NCBI GenBank assembly: GCA_003116975.1
Contig: BGKB01000002.1
Location: forward strand, 124,001-188,000
Source of the DNA: Aurantiochytrium sp. KH105
Lineage: Eukaryota > Sar > Bigyra > Thraustochytrida > Thraustochytriidae
Direction: 5' to 3'
Length of the DNA: 64,000 nucleotides
A program made the position numbers and the translations under genes. Positions within the stretch are counted from its first letter, which is position 1. Every line of letters starts with the position of its first letter. The notes below the pieces were generated by a model. It was not told the DNA's origin, did no database searches, and was given only the letters and a program-made list of their open reading frames with translations. Shown here in pieces: positions 1 to 10,773 of the stretch.

Positions 1-917
1 TTGGCAGCGATGATGGTGCCAGTCCACGGACAGAAATGATCGATGTGCCTGATTATTACTTGCGCCTCGACGTCGTACACGGCACGAGGCTGTCGATACG
101 TTTGCGCTGGGTCACTGAATGTCCACGAGGAGTCCTTTGGAGAGTCGTGAATTCTTTGGATTCCGGGATCTGTGCACGCTGTGATGCAAAACGAGATGAT
201 CACCACGAGCAAAAGAACGCCTCCAGCAATGCCAAAAGGCATTGGCAAGTTTGGTAGACAGGCAAAGAACACAGAAAGGCTCACACAAAGGATGAGCATC
301 AGCGTAATGCAAATCATGGGCCAACATGGGCCAACCACACACAACAACTTGGGCGTACCGTCAGGGAGAGTACGCTCTGCCAGCACATACATGCGCCCGA
401 CTTGGCGTACATACCACGGCGGTGACGGAACCTCGGCAGAAATGCAAAAACGGTCTGGCTTGTACACGGGGTATCGGTACACACGCGCCGGGTCCATTGG
501 CACGCCAACCCCTGGCGTATCGTCGCTGTCATCGTTAGTTTGTTCGCTTGGAGTACTCGACTTTGGAGTGGCAGGTTGTACTGAGGCAGCGGAAGAGGCT
601 GCCGACATTGGCGACGCTGGTGCCGTCGGCGGCGTCGTGGTAGTGGTTGCGGGCGTTGTTCTTGCTGCCCCAGCTCGAGGCGCCCTCGCTGGCGGGCTTA
701 CTGCCGTGGACGCCGCGCCTGACTGCGAGGACGCAGCTCCCTGCGAAGCTACGACGCGCGCGGCCGATGTCGCCTGGGCGGGTTTCGCAGCGCGCTGCGC
801 CATTTGCACGTTCGACCGGGCCTTGGTCGCCGTCGCAGGCGCGCCCTTGGCCGAGGGCGCGAGCGTCCGAGTCATCTTGGCCTTTGCCCCGTCGGATCGC
901 GAGTCGGCGCCGGCCAT
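1..917 (-). CDS. DHHC-family protein S-acyltransferase, partial (C-terminus beyond left edge)
   Basis: The minus strand is open from the ATG at 917 to the window edge, about 305 codons with no stop. The first ~145 residues are low-complexity Ala/Ser/Thr/Pro. Then come two hydrophobic membrane segments with a short loop (around PMICITLMLILCVS and FGIAGGVLLLVVIISF), followed by the juxtamembrane DPG motif (ACTDPGIQ). The cysteine-rich domain then begins and ends in DHFCPWTG, matching the DHHCPWVGN active site of palmitoyltransferases with the same spacing from the upstream PRA motif. The acceptor cysteine and first histidine are kept; the second His is Phe. The zinc-binding HC-x2-C-x2-C positions are all replaced (YDVEAQVI). 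Family function is S-acylation of membrane-associated proteins in the endomembrane system. Whether this variant is active is open. The family assignment is firm; the rest of the protein lies outside the window. Confidence 0.82.
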   Translation of the reverse strand, partial: MAGADSRSDGAKAKMTRTLAPSAKGAPATATKARSNVQMAQRAAKPAQATSAARVVASQGAASSQSGAASTAVSPPARAPRAGAARTTPATTTTTPPTAPASPMSAASSAASVQPATPKSSTPSEQTNDDSDDTPGVGVPMDPARVYRYPVYKPDRFCISAEVPSPPWYVRQVGRMYVLAERTLPDGTPKLLCVVGPCWPMICITLMLILCVSLSVFFACLPNLPMPFGIAGGVLLLVVIISFCITACTDPGIQRIHDSPKDSSWTFSDPAQTYRQPRAVYDVEAQVIIRHIDHFCPWTGTIIAA

Positions 918-1420
918 GGTGCGGCGGAGCCGGGGGAGGGGGGGGGGGAGGGTCTGCCTGTACGTATGATCGCACGCCAAGCTCTTCGCGCTCACGGCGG
1001 TTGCCAGCGCCGACCCAGCGCCGCGTGGCGCGCGCACGCGAAGTCCACCTCGAGTTCGGGTTTGCACGTGCGAGCGAGCGCTTGCGCGTCGTGTTGATAA
1101 TACACGATCAAGGTCAACCACAGCTAGTTGCATACAACGTTGGTTCGTGGTCCTTGAAAACAGCACATAGAAGTGGACGGGGCAAACGTGTATGTAAGGG
1201 CGACAAGATGAGGGCGGATGATGTGCGAGCGCGCAGATGGGTCGTTCGGGACGCTCTTCTCGAGAGAAGCGTGAGAGAATGGAAACGTCGACAGGCTTGA
1301 TTTGATTAAATATGAAATTAGGCCTACGAATCACCACACTCTGCTTTTGTTGTCAGTGAATCAGGCTGCCTCTCTCACTTTCGCTTCTTCATGTATACCT
1401 CTTCGCATCACGCTTGAAAA
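918..1420. other. intergenic, upstream of the DHHC gene
   Basis: About 500 bases with a poly-G tract near 940-948. Only overlapping, compositionally biased reading frames occur. This is the likely promoter/5' region of the minus-strand DHHC gene. I see no defined element. Confidence 0.4.
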
Positions 1421-2176
1421 ATGAATCTATTCACAAACGTTTCTGGGACCACTTCCCTTCTCAACACGCCCTGGTGGTCCTCATTTTCGTCCCAATATTT
1501 ATGTGCGCTGATGCTCTGCTCCGCTCCTATTCGCCATCATTACATTGTGCCTCGTGGCAAGCATGAAAGCGGAGTCATTCAATGGTTTGCAATTGTTTCT
1601 CCCTGCTTCCCGGAATGCATGCTGGTTTGGGATTCTATGAGTCTCTACGCTGTCCTTGAAACGATACCGGTGGAATTTAGAATCCCTTTTAGTGAAGCAA
1701 ATCAAGGAGGATTACGGATTGTATCCGACACAATTGGCCTTCCGCCGGATGTGGTACGCAGTCATGCCAGTCGCTGTAAAAGAGCTAGCACTACTCGCAT
1801 TGAAGGCGCAGGGTCTGCATACATAAGCAAAAAACAAGAGCCAATAGAAAGCAAAAGCAATCGCGCGTTCTTTCTTTCGGTTTTGTGTTGTTCCATGTTA
1901 TTATTCCTTGATCTGTCGCAAAAGAATGTCCGAGGCAAGCAACGACTACGTTGGCAAGGGGGAAAGCCGTGGGATCACCACGCAAGTGAACAGCGAGCTT
2001 CGACACCACCGCGTATGACGACGGACTTGCTTGCGTTCAGATGCAGAATCTTGGCAAACAATGTCTGTCTGTACAGACAGCTGCTGGAGGGGCATGCGAT
2101 CCGTTCGTGCATCTCTGCGCGGGCTCCCTCGAGTGCCTTCGCAACGAAGTTGAGGAACTCCCTTGCGGCGCTGTGA
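1421..2176 (+). CDS. unsupported hypothetical reading frame (251 codons)
   Basis: An ATG-started frame of 251 codons in a lower-GC stretch. The predicted product is rich in Ser, Arg and Cys, has one hydrophobic stretch near the middle (FFLSVLCCSMLLFLDL) and no domain I recognise. No homologous copy is present in the window, and codon use does not show the G/C-ending bias of the clear genes nearby. It may be a small lineage-specific gene or a chance frame; I lean to chance. It is listed because it is the only long frame in this stretch. Confidence 0.15.
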   Translation: MNLFTNVSGTTSLLNTPWWSSFSSQYLCALMLCSAPIRHHYIVPRGKHESGVIQWFAIVSPCFPECMLVWDSMSLYAVLETIPVEFRIPFSEANQGGLRIVSDTIGLPPDVVRSHASRCKRASTTRIEGAGSAYISKKQEPIESKSNRAFFLSVLCCSMLLFLDLSQKNVRGKQRLRWQGGKPWDHHASEQRASTPPRMTTDLLAFRCRILANNVCLYRQLLEGHAIRSCISARAPSSAFATKLRNSLAAL

Positions 2177-2349
2177 CGCCTTGGAAAGGGAATGGAGCTT
2201 TCATCAACAACACTGCTATCCAAACATCTGCCTATCAGATAGACTACGCAATTGTGATTAGAGGTGTTACGCTCATTATCGCTTATTTGGGACACCTAGT
2301 ATATGAGTTCTACTTGCGGCGCTGAAGGCATTACTTCCTTCAGAGCAGG

Positions 2350-2400
2350 TCAGTCAGTCAGTCAGTCAGTCAGTCAGTCAGTCAGACAGTCAGACAGACA
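2350..2400. repeat. (GTCA)n microsatellite
   Basis: About ten tandem CAGT/GTCA tetranucleotides, degrading at the right end into CAGA variants. They lie just upstream of the kinase-derived frame. Confidence 0.95.
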
Positions 2401-2408
2401 GGGAAAAA

Positions 2409-3356
2409 ATGCAAGAAGGCGACGATACTCTTTTGTTGCCATCCATGCGAGAGCTCCTCCAGAAGAAGACGTCACCACCTTCTTCTCGAACCCAACCTAG
2501 ACCAGATCAGCCACCGAATAATCGACGCAAGGTGAACGAGAGTGTGCGTCCATCCCCGCCGCCAAGCACAGACGATCCGGAGATCTATACAGAGCTGGTT
2601 CAACTCAAGGCTAACATTGTTGAGGTCATTTCGAACCACAGTCACCTCTCTTCCTGGAAAGACATTGAAGTAGATGCTCTCGACGTAGCTCTCTGCTGGG
2701 CAACCTCAGCAAAGAAACAACCATACTCCCCAGCACCATCAGTACGTGGGCAAGAGCAGAACATCGCCGATGTTATTCTAATAGAGACTTCGTCGCGTCT
2801 TGATCGTCTTCTGTTCGCTGACAAGTCTTTGCGCTCGACGATCGCCGCATTCATCCATCACGAGCTCATTTTAATGTTTGGCTCACCTTGCTTTGTAATA
2901 ACCATGATTGATTGCTCTCTTTCTCCATCTCAATTGCCGGGCTTCCTCTCTCTCTCTTCCTCGTATGCACACACCAAGGTTCGAGCTTGCCAGGCTCCCT
3001 CGCCAACGAGCATGTCGCATGAAACTACACCAACAAGTGCGACTCGTGGTCTCTCGGCGTCATTCTCTTACGTCATTCTCGTGGCCTATCACCCCTTTGA
3101 CCCATATGGAGACTCCACGGACAACGAGATTTCGTATCGCATCACACGCGGAAATTGGAGCTTCGACGATGAAGCCTGGGAGGCCATTTCCAGCGGCGCC
3201 AAAGATCTCATCAAGCACCTTATTTGCGTCGACCCCTCGCAGCGCTTTAGCATGGCGCAGGTTCTTGCGCACCCGTGGTGTGGATTGCCCAGCACAATCA
3301 GGTTCCGGCCTGCGGAATCCCTTGTCCGCAGTCAGTCGCTCCAAGCTGACGCCTGA
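2409..3356 (+). pseudogene. decayed CAMK-type Ser/Thr kinase C-lobe
   Basis: The last ~100 codons (about 3066-3355) encode a typical CAMK-group kinase C-terminal lobe: AYHPFDPYGDSTDNEI, a GAKDLIKHLICVDPSQR segment and the closing AQVLAHPW. Just upstream the subdomain IX sequence NKCDSWSLGVI is present but in another frame (about 3030-3063), so one extra base separates it from the rest of the lobe. Further upstream only GSPCFV (near 2880) resembles the activation-segment end. No Gly-loop, VAIK lysine, HRD or DFG can be found, and the first ~150 codons of the frame have no kinase similarity. I read this as the 3' remnant of a kinase gene, at least one frameshift old. An unrecognised intron with a sequencing indel is the alternative. 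Confidence 0.6.
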
Positions 3357-3653
3357 TGGATTGCGAACGAGAGCGGGAGCCCGACAAGGCGCGTGCCGCG
3401 TCGTCGTGTGCGAGCACGCGCGCGAGGGAGCCCGGTTTACTAATCGTGTCACGTGCGCAACGCGCTCGAGTGGGTAGCTCTCAAAGCGTGCACGCAGGGC
3501 GGGGCGGCAGCGCCACGAGCAAAACCAAACGCAGAGCGAGCAGACCCAGAACCCGGCCGGTTCGGTCGGGTGGCAAAAGGCACGGTGCCGAGGCCGCGCG
3601 AGCACGCGTGGGCGGGAGGCGGTAGATAGAAAGAAAGAAAGACGAAGAACAAT
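3357..3653. other. intergenic, GC-rich
   Basis: About 300 bases of Arg/Ala-biased GC-rich sequence ending in a GAAA-rich run (3630-3645) just before the next ATG. It is the probable promoter/5' leader of the downstream gene. No other element seen. Confidence 0.4.
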
Positions 3654-5579
3654 ATGGCTGCAAGCGGAGACACGCCGGCGTTCACGCTGTACGACGCGCT
3701 TGCTCGCACGCCCATGGCGCACTCCGCGTTCACAGACGAAGTCGAGATAGTGGCCGATCCAAACGAGGCCAGGGCAGATCGCGAAGATTTGAAGATGATG
3801 ATGACTGTATCTGGTGCTGGAGGTCAATTACGCGGCATTGAGCCCGGCAGGTTGGTTTTGTGGGATACCTTCGATGCCGATGTGGCTCCCGAGCCTACCG
3901 AGGCTGCCATCTTTGCAAGGCACATTTCTCCACTTCGCTTCGAGACCGCGAGGCGGGAACCAATCCCTCTACGAACGAACGAGGAAGATGCACTCCATCT
4001 ACTTAGGTCCTGTTTCATCATCAACTGCGAGTATGTGTTTGCAGACCCGGAATTTGGCCTCAATGAGATGAGGGTGAGATTTCATTCTCAGCCTACGGAG
4101 AGAGGCGCGAGGCCTGACGCTCTGTGGTCAAGGTCTTTATATCCCGAAAATAGCGCGCCGTTGTCGCCGGACTTGTTTGGCACCCGACGCGGGGCAAGCG
4201 CAAGAAGCGCAAGAGTCATCTTGGCTCATGAGCACAAGTCCCCTTTCAAGTTTCCTTACAAAGCAACGTTCGACGAGATGCTGAGCGATGCGGTCGACTT
4301 TCTCGTTGATGAGGATCCACATTTTGATGAGGACGAGGAATATTCTCAGCACGTCACGTGGATGATCGCCAACCGTCTGCATCATTACTACGCCGAACAC
4401 GACCTCGTGGGCTTCTCTGAAAGTGTTGCCCGCGACTCCAGCATTCCGGCAGGTAGGAAACACGATCTCCTCTACCCGATTCGTCAGGTCTACGCATACA
4501 TGTTGCGAACCTTTTGCCGCTTTGGCGTCCTCAGCACTACGAACATTACCTAGTTCCTGAAGTTAGAGCCGGACAACACCCTGAAAATCACCAAGGGTTA
4601 CGACTGTACCGGCAACACCGAAGCTACGAATCCAAAGTACGCCTACTTCCGACTTCTTCTCAAGGCTTCGAAAGGTTCTCGTCTGACATTGGACAGCACA
4701 ATCCTCGATCGCCTGGGACGAAACGCAAACCTCAACGTCGCGGGGTCTCCGTGGAGAGAGGTTTTCGATCGGATTGTCGCAGCACGCGCCGGCACCGCAC
4801 CTGGCTCAGGTGCAGGAGCAGGTGCAGGAGCAGGTGCCAGCGTAGGAGGGGCAACTACTACCCCCCACCAGGTCTCAGCGGGACAGCCAGGTAGTGTGGC
4901 AGCAGACGTGTCTGGTGGTGGTGCGGCGCCACCAGCACCAGTACCATCCGACGGCGACGACGAAGCGCGGCTGGTTTTTCTCCGCAAGACACTACCTCTG
5001 GACCAGTCGGTCTTCCCATACTATGGGGGTATGAAGGATCTCCTCTGGGAGAATTCGGACGCGTACGGCCATCTCATGTCCGTCAACACCGGGGGCCTGG
5101 AGCAGCTGATCGCTGTGAAAACGCCTGAAGTCGACCCTTACCGTGAGCGAGACGACGAAACCGAACAAGAAGAGACAAGGCTTCTTCAAGCTTTCACGAA
5201 CGAGATTGAGGTGTACGAGACTCTTCGACCGCTCTGGGGTTCGCGGCACGTGCCTTGGTTTCTCTATGGAGGTCGCCACCTCTTTTCCGACTTTGTTGTC
5301 GCAACAACGTGGGAGGGCCAGTCGCTGAAAAGCCATTTTGGGATGCCCAGCCAATACACGAAGGCCGTAGTGGACAAGGCGAGGGAGACTCTTCTCATGG
5401 TGCATGGCCTCGGTGTCGCTCTTCGTGTGGACGAGCCGGAAGACCTGGCCTCCACTTTTGTCATGGACGACCACGGAGAAGTTCGTCTGACTCGTTTCAG
5501 GAACGCCAACATCAAAGCAACGCCTGTCGAGCTTGCGCAAGACGTCCAAGATTTCAACATGCACTTTCTCCAGGAGTAG
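3654..5579 (+). pseudogene. Crinkler/FunK1-like kinase-related protein, interrupted
   Basis: A two-part protein family. The first part (from the ATG at 3654) carries an acidic region and a stretch ending in a Q-x-x-x-Y-M ... FGVLST motif that I associate with Crinkler C-terminal and fungal FunK1-type proteins. The second part contains a Gly/Ala-rich linker (AGAGAGAGA) and a kinase-like lobe: IAVKTPEVD (candidate ATP-binding Lys), FTNEIEVYETLRPL (candidate alpha-C Glu), then a region where the catalytic loop and metal-binding motifs are hard to recognise. The coding frame looks broken, about one break, with both halves otherwise well preserved, so the damage looks recent or could be an assembly error. 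In oomycetes and fungi such proteins act as nuclear effectors or in genome conflict; that role is not shown here. Confidence 0.5.
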
Positions 5580-6487
5580 ATAGTGTTGCAAGTGTGTGGC
5601 CATGTAATTTTTTAAGACCGTCTTTTTATAAGAGCAGGAGCAAAAATATACGGAGATTTGACAGACCCGAAAATCCGCACTTGCGTTTCGCAGACCGCGG
5701 CGAGGACGCCTGGCTTCGGCTTGGCCTGGAGAGCGCGAATCTGGTCTTTTCGAGCCACGAAATTTCGTAGACGGAAAGTTATCGCGTTTGCGGGCCGCGT
5801 GGGGTGGTGGTAATAGGCGCTAATATGGGCAGAGAGTTCCCAGTCGTAATAGGGCAAAGGTAGACGCAAAAGCGCCAAATAAGGTACCAATGACTGTTGA
5901 AATTCCCAGCATCCTGAACAAGCTCCTGGTGTAGTGAGCGATGACGTCTTGTTCGAGGGACCGCTTTGGGGAGTACACTTGCTAAATGTGTTTTGTTGTG
6001 GCACATTTCTTGGTCCTCGTCGGCCTGGGCGTCATGCTTCAACGAGCGGTGCANGCCCGCGCAAAGTCGCCCTTTCGCGCAGTTCTGCGCTGGTCCATCG
6101 TCGATGATTAGACGCATGAGGTGAAAAAAGGGGGGTGACACAACTTTACAACGAAGGCTTGCACGGCCGTGCCGCCGGGTGTTCTGGGCAGCCAGGCGGC
6201 GGCGGAGCGAGCCTGCGCGCCGGCGAGGCGATTGGCTGAAGTGCGGAATATCGCGAGTGCCAAATCTCCGTACACCAATATGGGAAATCGTCTCCTGGTC
6301 TTACGTGGAGACGGTCTTAAATTAATTCGCCTTGATAACTTTCGCATCCTCGTCCTCAGCTTTGTCCCAATAATCATGTGCGCCTGATGCCTTCGTGCTA
6401 TTATTTTGCTGCACGTTTCCGTTGGCGCCGTCCTTCTTTTTCGTCCCAAGATGGCGAGCTGTATCCTCATCATGTGCTGTGTAAAGT
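5580..6487. other. intergenic, contains one undetermined base
   Basis: About 900 bases between the Crinkler-like gene and the Roc-COR-TIR gene, which converge here. Only short overlapping frames occur. One ambiguous base (n) lies at 6054, marking a weak spot in the assembly. I see no feature. Confidence 0.5.
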
Positions 6488-9314
6488 TTACCCTTTGTTT
6501 GTTTCAGCATGACTGTGCGCTTTGATCATTTTCCCTGTCGTCTCTCGACGCCTTCCGAAAGTTCGATTCATGTCCATGATTTTCAGCATGATTTGGCGCT
6601 TCAGACAGATGAGCCAACGCGACTTCTTCTTCTTCTGCGATGCCTTGCCATCCACTTCTGTATCTGCAAGAGCCATCGTTCCCTCAGTGTCGTTGCCATG
6701 CTCGCATGTCGATGCTTCGGAAGGCTTTTCCAATTCCTCCTGCAAGTCAAGGACTGCTTTGATTTCCTGTGCGAGAGCGTCAACCTCGTCCGACTCGCCT
6801 CCTTGCAGCATTGAAACGTGAAGCCGGACACTACCCCATCCGAGACCAAATGAGCCCTTCCACTTGCTCTGGTCAAGCATCTCTTCGTCCAATATGCAGG
6901 GGATCATTTTTGCGGGCTCGACCTGATGAAAGGCGTAGTGAAACTCAGCTCGGCAATAGTTGGGCCTTGCTCCTCTGTCATTGACCTTGTCCATGTACTC
7001 ACGAGTTACAAAGACCACAAAAGCCTTGCTCTGTTCAATGCCTTCTGCTATGGAATCAAGTAAGAGCGATTTGACATTCTCTCCGTCGACCCAAGTACTG
7101 ATATTGCGCTCCTCGAGCGCATGAGCCACGGCTTTCACCTTTTCGTGGATTGCTTCATCTTTGCCCCAGGCGTGCGAAAGAAATACGTCGTACGTCTTCG
7201 CCTTTATCGAAAGGGATGGGTGAAATCTCTTCGATGCTTCACAACTTTCCAAAAATGGTGCAAACGCGGACAAGAATAGACGCTTTCCCGGCTGTAATGA
7301 CTGAATTTCATTTGTCCCTGCACTCTCAAAGCCATCCACGGAAGCGCACGCGTCCTTTTCATCAGTGCCATCTGAGCTCAGAAACAGATCCCCTTTAACC
7401 GAAGATGAATTGATGGAATCGAGACAACGTTTGAGGACCTTGACGTGGTTGGCCAGGCTTTTGCCCTCACAACGTTTGAAGTACAGCATCACGCGATTTC
7501 CCTTCGTCTCAAGAACCATGTACACATTATCGAAGTAGATGCTTGCAAAGTTTGAGAAGATGTCAGAGTTGACGACGCCCACGAGATCCGGAAGGCTTTG
7601 TACAAGGTTGGCAATGAAACGCTGAAAAAACACCCTTTGGAAGGATAGCAAACTCAATGTACGCCAAGACGCGCTGCGTGCTCAGCTTCTCCAAAGCTTT
7701 TCTCTTTTTTTCATCGCCGACAGATTGCAAAAGGCTTGGCAACAAAAGAGAATCCGGTCCCACCTCCTCGTCATCCCAAGGGCATGCCATCATAAGAGAC
7801 TTCATCAGCTCTATGAGGTAGTCGAGCGGCTTACCTTCCCAGAGCCACTTGAGTAGATCTCGACTCGCAACTCCACGTCCTTTCCAGGCTTTAAGCGCCC
7901 CCCTTAGATTGTTTGGAATCCCCTCACCGTACTGAAGGTTATCAGCGTGTGCCGTCTTACGACTTGGCTCGCAAATGACTTTCGATAGAATCTGCAGCAA
8001 CCCCTGCGGCCGAATTACGACATACTGGCGCAACACGTCCGCCTGACATGCCGATAGATGCACGAGCACGCCAACTCTATGCATATAGGCGAGCATCGAG
8101 TGCACGTCCTTTTCATCAAAGCACTTGTCGAGAAGAAGCTTCTCTACCACGTCCAGTTTCATTATGTCCTCATTTTGTGAGACTAGCTCTCTCAAGCAGT
8201 CGGTCCACCATGATGGAATCTTATCTTTTACATAGCCCTTCTCCCCAACAGCCCGAGACAGAGCTTTGCAAAGACGCGAGATATGCTTACCCTGGTCGTC
8301 CTGATCAGTAATTTCGATTGGGAAAAACTGGAGGCGTTTCTCTCCATTTTGCAGGAAATTTAGCTCGCATTCATTACTGCACCGTAACTCTTCCATTAGG
8401 GTCGTGCTGATTGTCTTATGATCATCGGGGTCTGATATTTGGTGTAAATGTGTTCCCACAAGCGCAACATCGGCCTTAGGTACGTGCAAGCGAATGGAGT
8501 CAATCCAAAATTGAAGAGCCTGAAGCGCGTCCTCCCTTGGGCGTAAACTCTCGTCGCCTTTCTCGACGGAAAGCTCTGCAGGTCTTTCTCGATCTAGTAC
8601 CTCACGCATGTCGAAAACCAGCACATACGCGCCATATTGCGTCAAAAACATGTGGTGCAAGGCGCAGAAGACCTCCTGTCCACCATAGTCGCAGATTCTG
8701 AAATTAATGTCTTCGTGCAGCGTACAATCCTCTTCTTTGATGGACGAGAATGAGGAGGCGTCAAGTGTGCGATAATTTTCCTTCGCAATTGTGAATTCGC
8801 GTTGGGTACAGTTATTTGGAAAGCTTATCGGGCGGTTATTGTCGTTCAGATCAGGCTCGCCTTGATCGAGCCGATCGGGCGTGTAATCATCTCTGGTGAT
8901 CGATCCGTGATTTGCATTGAGAAATCTGTTCAAAAGTTGGCAGACTGTCGAAGTTTCCTTGCCTACGATTACAAGATTTGCACGGCCCCAGCGTATATTT
9001 TCACCGGCCGTGGGCACAATTTGTGTATTACAATTTCCTTCCGCAATGCAATGGGCGGCATCGGACGATGCATCCTGAGACATAGACGACTCACTTGAAA
9101 TCGTGCTCGCCGACGCGTTTGCGTCATCCGGGCGAATTGCGTCGCGAGCAAGACTATGTTCACACAAGTTCATCCGTTCATCGCAACATTCGGGCTGGCC
9201 AGGCAGGCAATGTTGCGTCTCACCCAAGATCGACTTCGTAGCATACCTGACAGTTTCACTGCAAGCGTCTTCCATCTCGAGCTTCTTCTCTCCAAGCGAC
9301 TCGGAGACAGACAT
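6488..9314 (-). CDS. Roc-COR-TIR protein (ROCO-family GTPase-like receptor), one frame break
   Basis: Starts at the ATG at 9314 (the longer frame begins at GTG). Residues 1-110 are low-complexity. Residues ~114-235 form a Roc domain: a degenerate P-loop (VIVGKETST, without the usual GKT/S spacing), an intact switch II DYGGQE at 209-214, and VGTH at 286-289 in the G4 position. A COR domain follows (IRPQGLLQIL, then LAYIEFAILPKG). A TIR domain lies at about 7195-6800: YDVFLSHAWG, WVDGENV, and YCRAEF holding the glutamate expected in NAD-cleaving TIRs. The tail is basic and lysine-rich. The frame changes once, at a run of six A/T at 7625-7630 inside the COR domain. The downstream frame has no ATG start of its own and continues the COR domain directly, so one gene is meant; an assembly indel or a recent mutation is likely. 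ROCO proteins are signalling GTPases; TIRs signal in immunity or cell death. Confidence 0.8.
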
Positions 9315-9510
9315 TCTTTTCACCGCTTACTGGTTGAGCACAGGAAGTCGAGATTGCTTTCGTTTCAGGGCGCACTCGTTTCAAGACGCGCCAGACTTTG
9401 CAAGTTTGACTGAAGTCTTGACTCCGACGTGTTGTATGGCTCTTAAAGCAGTTGACCTCGATATTAGCAGTCTCTACCTTGCGAACACGGGTTCGTAGGA
9501 CGCGCGATAT
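9315..9510. other. short spacer upstream of the ROCO gene
   Basis: Likely promoter or leader of the minus-strand ROCO gene; no recognisable element. The tandem duplication begins immediately to the right. Confidence 0.3.
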
Positions 9511-10460
9511 TACGGGTTTGACGAACTGCGTGCGAACATGCTGCATCAGCACTTTCCCTGCCGAGCGCAACACATCAGTAGCAGCGCCAGTTGGTCGAGG
9601 TGTTCTATCTCTGTTGATTGCTGTGCTACAGAACGGATATCCTGCCCGTTCTCAATCTGAAGCTCTGAATAACTACAGTAAAGAGTCGACAATATGGGAC
9701 GTTTACGGTCCCGTTTGACCGAACGGATAAAATTTACCCACTCTTCTGGCTCGGGACCCGGGCTTCATAGGACCTAACGGACAACCAGGATCCAGCGTTG
9801 TTCTTGTTTTGGCCATACCACAATGCGCAACTTCCTTTTCGCAAGTCGCGGCCGCGCCGACGCACCGGCGACCACGGCGCGGGATTCATTGGCGACGATA
9901 AATGACTTTCGGTCAATCGGTCTGTCGGCATGCTGTAATACGTTCCGTCGAGACGGTGTGTCGTCGAGCAAAAGAGCAAAAGTTCGTGCTGACGGGTTTG
10001 ACGAACTGCGTGCGAACACGCGGCAACAGCACTTTCCCTACCGAGCGCAACACATCAGTAGCAGCGCCAGTTGGTCGAGGTGTTCTATCTCTGTTGATTG
10101 CTGTGCTACAGAACGGATATCCTGCCCGTTCTCAATCTGAAGCTCTGAATAACTACAGTAAAGAGTCGACAATATGGGACGTTTACGGTCCCGTTTGACC
10201 GAACGGACAAAATTTACCCTCTCTTCTGGCTCGGGACCCGGGCTTCATAGGACCTAACGGACAACTAGGATCCAGCGTTGTTCTTGTTTTGGCCATACCA
10301 CAATGCGCAACTTCCTTTTCGCAAGTCGCGGCCGCGCCGACGCACTGGCGACCACGGCGCAGGATCCATTGGCGACGATAAATGACCTTCGGTCAATCGG
10401 TCTGTCGGCAAGCTGTAACACGTTCGGTCGAGACGGTGTGTCGTCGAGCAAAAGTTCGTG
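9511..10460. repeat. 480-bp direct tandem duplication (two copies)
   Basis: Copy 1 runs 9511-9990 and copy 2 from 9991 to about 10460, both beginning with the shared ACGGGTTTGACGAACTGCGT. By eye the copies differ at only a handful of positions, plus one short indel at the right end of copy 2 (missing about 10 bases of the AGAGCAAA stretch), so the duplication is recent. No coding frame is conserved convincingly. The block lies upstream of the ROCO gene. Confidence 0.93.
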
Positions 10461-10773
10461 CTTGCACGTCTTTTGGAGGAGAGAGAGATGAAGAAGTACA
10501 GAGGAGAGATCCGGTGAGATGTGATGAGATCCGATAAGATCCGTCACGAATGTGCAGTACGACTAAAATTTGTTGTATATTATTTCCTCCTTAGAATTCG
10601 TTTGACTGGAGTTCGACGGGGTCGAAACGGAACTTCAAACAAGCCAAGATCCTGCCACGTATGATTTATTCACAAAGACTAGAGCGGCCCCAACAATGGC
10701 AATGACGAATCACACAAAGGACTTGATCGGTTGGCACAGCACGGTGACGTTGATCTTCTCGCTAAAGTTTGAA
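10461..10773. other. intergenic
   Basis: About 310 bases downstream of the minus-strand Efg1 gene. It includes a purine-rich GAGAGAGATGAAGAAG segment and repeated GAGATCCG-like words near 10505-10545. No gene seen. Confidence 0.35.
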
